Assembly (NCBI GenBank): GCA_937880585.1
Contig: CALFMR010000522.1
Coordinates: forward strand, 1 to 5,050
Source: an uncultured Acidobacteriota bacterium
GTDB lineage: Bacteria > Acidobacteriota > Vicinamibacteria > Vicinamibacterales > SCN-69-37
DNA: 5,050 nucleotides
Direction: 5' to 3'
Positions 1 to 5,050 of the stretch are shown here, one piece after another. Under the pieces are notes generated by a model. That model searched no databases. It saw only the letters and a list, made by a program, of their open reading frames with translations, and was not told the origin of the DNA. A program made the position numbers and the translations under genes. Each line of letters starts with the position of its first letter. Position 1 is the stretch's first letter.

Positions 1-194
1 CCCCCCGCGCCACCAGTGCCTCCCGTACCACCCGCGGCGCCGCCGCCCCCGCCGCCCCCGCCGCTGCCACCAGCACCTACACCCCCGTGCCCGCCATTCC
101 CGCCCGTGCCGCCCGTGCCAGCGTTGCCGCCGTCGCCACCCGTGCCGGCCGCGCCACCATTACCGCCGTCACCGCCAGCGCCCCCGTTACCACC
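1..194 (-). repeat. Gly-Gly-X low-complexity coding repeat
   Basis: On the minus strand this encodes the Gly-rich tail of the PqqD-like protein: roughly two Gly in every three residues, the third position being Asn, Asp, Thr, Ala, His or Ser, with a run of eight Gly near residues 179-186. At DNA level it is a degenerate 3- and 9-base repeat; for example GCCCGTGCC occurs twice in direct tandem on the plus strand at 102-110 and 111-119. The composition resembles PGRS-type domains of mycobacterial PE_PGRS proteins, but nothing else suggests homology. The plus-strand reading is Pro-rich and lacks any attached domain, so I treat it as a shadow. Confidence 0.8.
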
Positions 195-596
195 CGCGAC
201 GGACTGCGCGGCCGCCGGTGAAGGCACCGCGATTGATTCCACGATCGGCAGGAGCGCGACGGCGACGCCGCGCTGAAGCAGCGTGCGACGCGTCAGATGC
301 GCGCGTTCGGGACGAGCCCCCGCGCGCGTCGCTTCGAGTAAGTGCGCGGCCTCGAGCTGCCGCTCCGCCACGGCGACGACGGTGTCGACGTCAGTCGCCG
401 CGACGTTCAGTTCCCTGGCGAGCGCTGCACCGATCTGCGCCGGCGTCGTGACGCCGTCGCAGTGTTCCCAGACGAAGGCTGCCGTCCGGCTGAGGACGTG
501 CGCCTCGTGCCGCCTCCAGTCGTAGATGCAGAGCTCGTCGCCGATCCGTTCGACATGGACCGTCGAAACACGCCGGGGAGGGATGATGTCGCGCAT
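1..596 (-). CDS. PqqD-like domain protein with internal twin-arginine signal and Gly-rich tail (3' end off window)
   Basis: The frame opens at ATG (596-594) and stays open for 198 codons to the window edge, so the C-terminus is missing. Residues about 15-90 look like a PqqD domain: a short beta strand with ELCIYDWRRHEAHVL, then the hallmark SRTAAFVWEHCDG, then helices with TPAQIGAALARELNV and a final LEAAHLL. PqqD proteins bind precursor peptides or assist radical-SAM and other peptide-modifying enzymes; here the partner is unknown. Residues 102-108 (TRRTLLQ) match the twin-arginine consensus and are followed by a hydrophobic stretch (VAVALLPIVESIAV) and an AAA-QS cleavage-like site near residue 130. 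From residue 135 the protein is almost pure Gly-Gly-X with Asn, Thr, Asp and Ala. From memory, related proteins pair PqqD with a similar internal export segment and a short variable, often Cys-rich, tail; this tail has no Cys in the visible part. No clear Shine-Dalgarno precedes the ATG, so the start is moderately certain. The neighbouring gene is divergent. Confidence 0.8.
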   Translation of the reverse strand, partial: MRDIIPPRRVSTVHVERIGDELCIYDWRRHEAHVLSRTAAFVWEHCDGVTTPAQIGAALARELNVAATDVDTVVAVAERQLEAAHLLEATRAGARPERAHLTRRTLLQRGVAVALLPIVESIAVPSPAAAQSVAGGNGGAGGDGGNGGAAGTGGDGGNAGTGGTGGNGGHGGVGAGGSGGGGGGGGAAGGTGGTGGAG

Positions 597-682
597 GTGT
601 CGTCGCCGCGGGGATCGTCTCCGCGGGATGCGCGGCCTGGCGGCCTTCACGCACGCGGGACGGTCAAGGGGGGCGACCAGAC

Positions 683-710
683 ACTATCGGATCGCGCGCG
701 GCGTTGACAA
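683..710 (-). promoter_or_regulatory. Candidate sigma70-type promoter for the PqqD-like gene
   Basis: Read on the minus strand, TTGTCA (710-705, five of six consensus bases) is followed after 16 bases by GATAGT (688-683, four of six). Transcription would begin near 676 and leave a leader of about 80 bases before the ATG at 596. The match stands out in GC-rich surroundings, but consensus matching is weak evidence in a genome of this composition and unknown sigma factors. Confidence 0.3.
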
Positions 711-732
711 CAGCCGCGCGCGGGTTCGTAAC
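704..732 (+). promoter_or_regulatory. Candidate promoter for the VOC gene
   Basis: A perfect TTGACA lies at 704-709. A 17-base spacer places the -10 at CGTAAC (727-732), which matches only three of six consensus bases. Its -35 overlaps that of the opposite-strand candidate because both fall in the near-palindrome GTTGACAAC (703-711). The rest of the 223-base gap between the two divergent genes holds nothing else I can name. Confidence 0.25.
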
Positions 733-819
733 GACGCGTCTCCAGGTCTCCGCCGAGCTCGGTGGGCCGGACGGCCGGCATCGCTTGCCGACCCGTTCGG
801 TCCCGGAGTAGGCTGCGCC

Positions 820-1776
820 ATGCTCACACGTTCCGGACGGCCGCGCCGCCTGGCGCTCGCTGTCGTTTTGGTGTGCACGGCCATAGCCGCGTCCGAATCC
901 GTACGGACGACGGCGCAAACCACGCCAGTCCGCCCGAAGATCACCGGCGTCGCTGGCTTCGCGGTCAAGGTGAGCGATCTCACCGCGGCGCGCGCGTTCT
1001 ACTCCGGCATCCTGGGTCTCGACGAGGCATTCACGATCAAGAGTCCCGTCGGCGGCCCGGACCTCACCACGTTCAAGATCAACGATCGCCAGTACGTCTA
1101 TCTCGCGCCGGGCCTGTCGGGCGACGAAAGCCGGCTGCTCTACGTCGGCTACGAGACCGACGACGCCCGCGCGCTCCGAACGTATTTGGCGAGCCGCGGC
1201 GTCGCGGTGCCCGATGCGGTCACGCCCGATCCGCAGGGCAATCTCAGCCTGATCGTGAAGGATCCGGAGGGCAACGACGTCCAGTTCATCCAATACATGC
1301 CCGGCTCGCTCCATACGCGCAATACGGGGCGGTTCCTATCCGATCGCCGCCTGTCGAAGGAAGCGCTGCACGTCGGCTATCGCATTCACGATGCCGCGCG
1401 CATGGATACGTTCTACCAGGACATTCTCGGCTTCCGGCTGATGTGGAAGGGCGGCAACACGGACAACGACTTCCGCTGGATTTCGATGCTCGTGCCCGAC
1501 GGCACGGAGTGGCTGGAATACATGGTCGACACCGGCACGCCGTCGCCGCGCACGCTCGGGATCTGGAATCATCTCGCGTTCGGCACGCTCGATCAGCAGG
1601 CCGTGGCGCGCGCTGTCCTCGCGCGCGGCTATCGCGGCCAGGCGCAGCCGAAGATCGGACGCGACGGCCGCTGGCTGATGGACTTGTACGATCCCGACTT
1701 GACGCGCGTCGAGTTCATGATCCGCAAGCCCGTCGAGACGCCCTGCTGCTCGCCGCTGCACGACGTCGTCGACTGA
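820..1776 (+). CDS. Exported two-domain VOC (glyoxalase/dioxygenase superfamily) protein
   Basis: The 318-residue product begins with a signal-like segment: basic residues to R10, then LALAVVLVCTAIAA, with a possible cleavage site after A23. This signal, and GGAG at 805-808, favour the ATG at 820 although the frame is open further upstream. Two VOC modules follow, about residues 41-160 and 182-302. Each has the beta-alpha start (KVSDLTAARAFYSGILGL; RIHDAARMDTFYQDILGF) and the end motif DPEGNDVQF or DPDLTRVEF. VOC enzymes use two paired modules to hold a divalent metal for isomerase, dioxygenase or resistance chemistry. Module 2 has plausible ligands H184, E233, H251 and E298. By my alignment module 1 has G46, an aromatic or aliphatic residue near 93-94, Y108 and Q155, so its site looks lost. 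The substrate cannot be inferred. The next gene follows in the same direction after 98 bases. Alternative readings are extradiol-dioxygenase-like enzyme or binding protein; the fold call is firm. Confidence 0.88.
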   Translation: MLTRSGRPRRLALAVVLVCTAIAASESVRTTAQTTPVRPKITGVAGFAVKVSDLTAARAFYSGILGLDEAFTIKSPVGGPDLTTFKINDRQYVYLAPGLSGDESRLLYVGYETDDARALRTYLASRGVAVPDAVTPDPQGNLSLIVKDPEGNDVQFIQYMPGSLHTRNTGRFLSDRRLSKEALHVGYRIHDAARMDTFYQDILGFRLMWKGGNTDNDFRWISMLVPDGTEWLEYMVDTGTPSPRTLGIWNHLAFGTLDQQAVARAVLARGYRGQAQPKIGRDGRWLMDLYDPDLTRVEFMIRKPVETPCCSPLHDVVD

Positions 1777-1874
1777 CGCGAAGACGCGTACGTCGCGTCG
1801 CGCGCGATAGAATGCGCGCGCTCGCGGTCTGGCGCTCGCACCGCCGCCCGCATTCCCAGTTTCGGAGAAGCCCG
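1777..1874 (+). promoter_or_regulatory. Intergenic gap with two GC hairpins and a -10-like island
   Basis: Two inverted repeats lie in tandem. The first pairs GACGCG (1783-1788) with CGCGTC (1794-1799) around a 5-base loop. The second pairs seven bases (1800-1806 with 1815-1821) around the loop ATAGAATG. Neither is followed by a T-run, so neither is a standard intrinsic terminator. TAGAAT (1808-1813) matches five of six -10 consensus bases, but I see no -35 at 16-18 bases upstream. It could be a weak promoter for the downstream gene or chance. Confidence 0.25.
1864..1870 (+). promoter_or_regulatory. Ribosome binding site for the beta-helix/propeller gene
   Basis: GGAGAAG stands 4 bases before the first of two adjacent ATG codons (1875 and 1878); measured from its GGAG core the gaps are 7 and 10 bases. 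Either ATG is usable and the proteins differ by one Met. I chose 1875. Confidence 0.6.
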
Positions 1875-4800
1875 ATGATGCCTCGTCGTCTGCTGCTGTC
1901 AGCCGTCCTCGTTGCCGCGATCGGCGTCGCGTCGCCGGTCATGGCCGCGTCCGCGTACACGACGCGCCCCGACGATCCCGGCGCCGTCTATCTGACCGCC
2001 GAGGACTTCGGCGTAAAGAACGACGGCACGGCGGACGCGAGCGCAGCCATCCAGGCGGCGCTCGACAAGGCGGCCACGACTGCAGCGAACATCGTCTTCG
2101 TGCCGTCGGGACGCTATCGCATCACACGCACGCTGTACCTGTGGCGCGGCGTTCGCATCATCGGCTACGGCGCGACCCGGCCGGTCTTCTTCCTGCCGCC
2201 GAACACGCCCGGCTATCAGGAAGGCATCGGCCTGATGGTGATGTTCACGGGCGCGGCGCCGCCCGGGGCCGGCCGGGGCGGACCGGCGATCGGCGCGGGA
2301 CGCGGCGGTCCCGCGCGAGCCGGTGGTGCCGGACCAGCAGGTCGCGGTGGCCGGGGTGGACGGGCCGGCGGCGGCGCTCCGTTCCGCGTGCCGTTTCCTC
2401 CACCGGGCACGGTGCCGCCGAACCCGAACATCCCGGACGCGAATCCCGGCACGTTCTATCCGGCGATGAGCAACATCGACTTCGAGATCGGCGACGGCAA
2501 CCCCGCGGCGATCGCGATCCGCTTCCACGCCGCGCAGCACGCGTTCCTCACGCACATGGACTTTCACGTCGGCTCCGGACTCGCGGCGCTGACCGAGGTC
2601 GGCAACGAAGCCGAGGACCTGCACATCGAGGGCGGCCGCTACGGGATCATCACCGACAACACGTCGCCCTACTGGCAGTTCACGCTCATCGACTCGGTCA
2701 TCGAAGGCCAGCGTGACGCAGCGATCCGCGAACATCTCGCGCAACTCACGCTCATCCGCGACACGCTCCGCAACGTGCCGGTCGGCGTCGACATCGACCC
2801 GCATTACTTCGACGAGCTGTGGGTGAAGGACAGCCGCTTCGAGCACGTGTCGCACGCCGGAATCGTCATCAGCGACGAGCACAACCCGCAGACGGAAATC
2901 GGCGTCGAGAACGCGGTGTGCGACGACGTGCCGGTGTTCGCTGCGTTCAGGGAGAGCGGCAAGAAACAGTCGGCGCCCGGACCGATTTATCGCGTGTCGG
3001 CGTTCAACTACGGGCTCTTCATTCCCGGCCTCGGGATGACGGGACATTTCGACACGACCTATCAAGCGGAGCGGTTGAACGCCGCGCCAGCGCCGCTGCC
3101 CGCGGCGATTCGCGCGCTGCCGCCGACGACCGAATGGGTCAACGTCCACACGCTCGGCGTGAAGGGTGACGGGCAGACCGACGACACGGCCGCGATCAAG
3201 CAGGCGGTCGCGTCACATCGCGTCCTGTACTTCCCGAGCGGCTTGTACGTCGTGCGCGACACCATCACGCTGAAGCCGGACACCGTGATCATCGCGCTGC
3301 ACCCGGGAACGACGCAGTTCGATCTGCCCGACAACACGCCGGGCTTCCAGGGCGTCGGCACGCCGAAACCCGTCGTCGAAACGCCGCGCGGCGGCACGAA
3401 CATCGTCAGCGGCCTCGGCATCTACACGGGCGGCGTCAACCAGCGCGCGCTATGCATCCTCTGGATGTCCGGCGAGTCGTCGCTGATGGACGATCTGCAA
3501 ATCATGGGCGGCGGCGGCACGAACATCCCGCCGGCCGTGCGCGCGGCACTCTATCCTCCGGCTCGTGGCGCCGGTGCCGGCGGCGGCGGACAGGGTGGAC
3601 GATGGGGGGCGCAGTATCCGAGCATCTGGATCACGCACGGCGGCGGCGGTACGTTCGCCAACGTCTGGTCGCCGGGCACGAACGGGCAGGGGGGCTTCTA
3701 CGTCTCGGATACGACGACGCCGGGGCACGTGTACGAGCTGTCGAACGAACATCATCTCTTCAACGAGATCAAGTTCGATCACGTCGAGAACTGGGACATC
3801 AACGCACCGCAGACCGAGGAGGAAGCCGCGACGAGCCCGGAGTCGGTCTCGCTCGAGATCGCGTGGTCGAAGCACATCACGATCGCGAACTACCACGGCT
3901 ATCGCGTCACGCGAAGCCACGCGCCCTTCCCCGCAGCCGTGCGCATTTACAACTCGTCGGACATCCATTTCCGCAACGTGCACGTGAACGCCGAGAGCGG
4001 CTACGGCACGTGCGACGAGAACGGCTGCGGCACGTTCCTCCGCGTGAGCAAGTTTCCCTACGAGAACGCGATCCAGGACATGACGCACCATCTCGAGGTG
4101 CGCGAGCACGAGTTCGCCGTGATCGACATTCCCGCCGAGCCGGCCACGCCCGTCGCCGGCGACGCGTCGGCCGTGCTCGCACCCGGCGCGAGCGTGCAGA
4201 AGTTGGAGGAAGGGTTCTCCACGATCTCCGGCGCCGCCGTCGATGCCGCGGGCACGCTGTACTTCGTCGATCACCACCAGCAGCGGATCTTCTCGTGGTC
4301 CAAGGCCGAGGGGCTGAACATCGTGCGCCACGACCCGCTCGATCCGGTAAACCTCGCCGCCACGAAGTCCGGCGATCTGCTCGTGCAGTCGTCGGACGGG
4401 CCGGAGGGCACGGTGTACGTGTTCCATCCTGGCGCACCGGCCGACCAGATCACCGTGCTGCAGCCGCAGGCGACGGCGCCGCACCAGGACGCCGCGGCCG
4501 TGCTGCCGGTCAACGTCTGGGACAACGGCGAGTTCGCCAACCAGCTCGACCTGAAGACATACGAGTACACGACGCTCGCCGAGATGTTCGCGAAGGACGT
4601 GTCGTCACCGAAGGCGAAGGAGTACGTGTCGCCCGACGGCAGCGTGTTCCTGCCGGCAGGACGCGTCTTCCGCCAGGGCCCTGACGACTCCTACCCCGGG
4701 ATGGATCCAACGGGCTGGCGCTGGTCGAACAACCTCGACGCGTACGGGTTCCTGACGGCGAAGCCCGGCCAGACCGTGTACGTCGCGAGCGACTCGGAGG

Positions 4801-5050
4801 ATCGCACCTATCGCGCGACGGTGCGGCCCGACGGCACGCTCGGCGATCTCCATCCGTTTGCCGAACGCGGCGGCGAAAGCGTCGCGGTCGATCGCGCGGG
4901 GAACGTCTACGTCGCGAACGGGCAGATCTTCGTCTACGACCCGAGCGGCAAAGTCATCGGACAGATCGCCGTGCCGGAGCGGCCGATCCAACTGCTGTTC
5001 GGCGGCGCGGATCCCGGGGCGCTTTTCATCCTCGGCCCCCCCACGCTCTA
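1875..5050 (+). CDS. Secreted tandem beta-helix (pectate-lyase superfamily, GH55-like) fused to SMP-30/gluconolactonase-like propeller (3' end off window)
   Basis: The frame is open for 1058 codons to the window edge. Residues 1-25 are a Sec-type signal peptide (MPRR, LLLSAVLVAAIGVA, cleavage near MAA-S). Beta-helix 1 (about 38-400) opens with FGVKNDGTADASAAIQAAL, and beta-helix 2 (about 421-750) with LGVKGDGQTDDTAAIKQAV; both are the N-terminal motif of the pectate-lyase-3 superfamily, whose tandem form is typical of GH55 exo-beta-1,3-glucanases. An Ala/Pro linker (753-772) leads to a propeller: EGFSTISGAAVDAAGTLYFVD (from 779), ESVAVDRAGNVYVANG (1001-1016) and a last-blade strand GALFILGPPTL, which in SMP-30-like proteins lies close to the C-terminus, so little should be missing. 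Likely role: an exported enzyme on a polysaccharide or uronate, with the propeller as lactonase or binding module; the substrate is inferred only. Gly/Arg-rich inserts occur at 126-170 and 564-578. C713 and C718 could form a disulfide. I cannot assign catalytic residues in the helices. Co-transcription with the VOC gene is possible. Confidence 0.85.
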   Translation, partial: MMPRRLLLSAVLVAAIGVASPVMAASAYTTRPDDPGAVYLTAEDFGVKNDGTADASAAIQAALDKAATTAANIVFVPSGRYRITRTLYLWRGVRIIGYGATRPVFFLPPNTPGYQEGIGLMVMFTGAAPPGAGRGGPAIGAGRGGPARAGGAGPAGRGGRGGRAGGGAPFRVPFPPPGTVPPNPNIPDANPGTFYPAMSNIDFEIGDGNPAAIAIRFHAAQHAFLTHMDFHVGSGLAALTEVGNEAEDLHIEGGRYGIITDNTSPYWQFTLIDSVIEGQRDAAIREHLAQLTLIRDTLRNVPVGVDIDPHYFDELWVKDSRFEHVSHAGIVISDEHNPQTEIGVENAVCDDVPVFAAFRESGKKQSAPGPIYRVSAFNYGLFIPGLGMTGHFDTTYQAERLNAAPAPLPAAIRALPPTTEWVNVHTLGVKGDGQTDDTAAIKQAVASHRVLYFPSGLYVVRDTITLKPDTVIIALHPGTTQFDLPDNTPGFQGVGTPKPVVETPRGGTNIVSGLGIYTGGVNQRALCILWMSGESSLMDDLQIMGGGGTNIPPAVRAALYPPARGAGAGGGGQGGRWGAQYPSIWITHGGGGTFANVWSPGTNGQGGFYVSDTTTPGHVYELSNEHHLFNEIKFDHVENWDINAPQTEEEAATSPESVSLEIAWSKHITIANYHGYRVTRSHAPFPAAVRIYNSSDIHFRNVHVNAESGYGTCDENGCGTFLRVSKFPYENAIQDMTHHLEVREHEFAVIDIPAEPATPVAGDASAVLAPGASVQKLEEGFSTISGAAVDAAGTLYFVDHHQQRIFSWSKAEGLNIVRHDPLDPVNLAATKSGDLLVQSSDGPEGTVYVFHPGAPADQITVLQPQATAPHQDAAAVLPVNVWDNGEFANQLDLKTYEYTTLAEMFAKDVSSPKAKEYVSPDGSVFLPAGRVFRQGPDDSYPGMDPTGWRWSNNLDAYGFLTAKPGQTVYVASDSEDRTYRATVRPDGTLGDLHPFAERGGESVAVDRAGNVYVANGQIFVYDPSGKVIGQIAVPERPIQLLFGGADPGALFILGPPTL
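2250..2384 (+). repeat. Gly/Arg/Pro-rich low-complexity insert in beta-helix 1
   Basis: Residues 126-170 of the large fusion protein are nearly all Gly, Arg, Ala and Pro, with repeated GRGG units, then a Pro-rich stretch to about residue 192. The insert falls between the NTPGYQEG element (110-117) and the strand MSNIDFEIGDGN (198-209). The matching place in beta-helix 2 has a short TPKPVVETPRGGTN instead. It is probably an exposed disordered loop. The opposite strand is open here only because of composition. Confidence 0.75.
3564..3608 (+). repeat. Short Gly-rich insert in beta-helix 2
   Basis: Residues 564-578 (RGAGAGGGGQGGRWG) interrupt beta-helix 2 after LQIMGGGGTNIPPAVRAALYP. It resembles the longer insert in beta-helix 1 in composition but lies at a later point of the domain, so the two are separate expansions rather than one duplicated loop. 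Confidence 0.65.

Noticed and set aside
1..194. Mycobacterial PE_PGRS gene.
   Set aside because: No PE domain is present. The N-terminus is PqqD-like and the resemblance is compositional only.
1..194. CRISPR array or satellite repeat.
   Set aside because: There are no fixed-length repeats with unique spacers; the periodicity is that of Gly codons in an open frame.
16..276. Plus-strand Pro-rich 86-residue open frame.
   Set aside because: It is the complement of the Gly-rich tail; the minus-strand frame is joined without a stop to a recognisable PqqD-like domain.
526..819. Upstream extension of the VOC frame to ATG 526.
   Set aside because: The extra 98 residues are Arg-rich with no domain character, overlap the opposite gene's start, and would bury the signal peptide that begins at 820.
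1783..1821. Intrinsic terminator after the VOC gene.
   Set aside because: The stems are GC-rich but no T-run follows either one.
1899..3149. Minus-strand 416-codon open frame.
   Set aside because: It lies wholly antisense to the fusion gene, is rich in Arg/Ala/Val/Asp as expected of GC-rich shadow frames, and shows no motif, while the plus frame has clear domains.
3450..4484. Minus-strand 344-codon open frame and the overlapping plus-strand frame at 3452-4684.
   Set aside because: Both are composition shadows of the fusion gene. The plus one is highly Arg-rich, and neither has a recognisable domain.

Overview
The window is GC-rich throughout (my visual estimate is mid-to-upper 60s percent) and densely coding, with strongly G/C-biased third codon positions. 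It holds three genes. Two of them, the first and the last, run off the window edges. All three products carry export signals, and two contain Gly-rich low-complexity stretches. This style (secreted proteins with Gly/Arg/Pro-rich inserts, a PqqD-domain protein with an internal twin-arginine-type signal, a beta-helix/gluconolactonase-like fusion) reminds me most of soil Acidobacteriota such as the Vicinamibacterales. That placement is an impression from family recall; no marker gene is present.

Layout. (1) Positions 1-596, minus strand: the 5' two-thirds or more of a gene for a PqqD-like domain, then an internal twin-arginine-type export segment, then a Gly-Gly-X repeat tail that continues past the window edge. 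(2) Positions 597-819: a 223-base divergent intergenic region. A 9-base near-palindrome in it could provide the -35 hexamer for promoters in both directions. (3) Positions 820-1776, plus strand: a complete exported protein with two tandem vicinal-oxygen-chelate (glyoxalase/dioxygenase fold) domains. Only the second keeps a recognisable four-ligand metal site. (4) Positions 1777-1874: a 98-base gap with two GC-only hairpins and one A/T-containing island resembling a -10 element. (5) Positions 1875-5050, plus strand: a 1058-codon open frame, still open at the window edge. It encodes a signal peptide, two tandem pectate-lyase-superfamily (GH55-like) beta-helix domains and an SMP-30/gluconolactonase-like beta-propeller. 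Gly-rich inserts interrupt the beta-helix domains.

The VOC gene and the large fusion gene lie in the same direction and both products should act outside the cytoplasm. Co-transcription is possible, but the 98-base gap and the -10-like island leave room for a separate promoter. I see no biochemical link between the PqqD-like gene and the other two. I see no tRNA, rRNA, CRISPR array, insertion sequence or phage gene. The least ordinary items are the PqqD/twin-arginine/Gly-rich fusion and the beta-helix plus propeller fusion.
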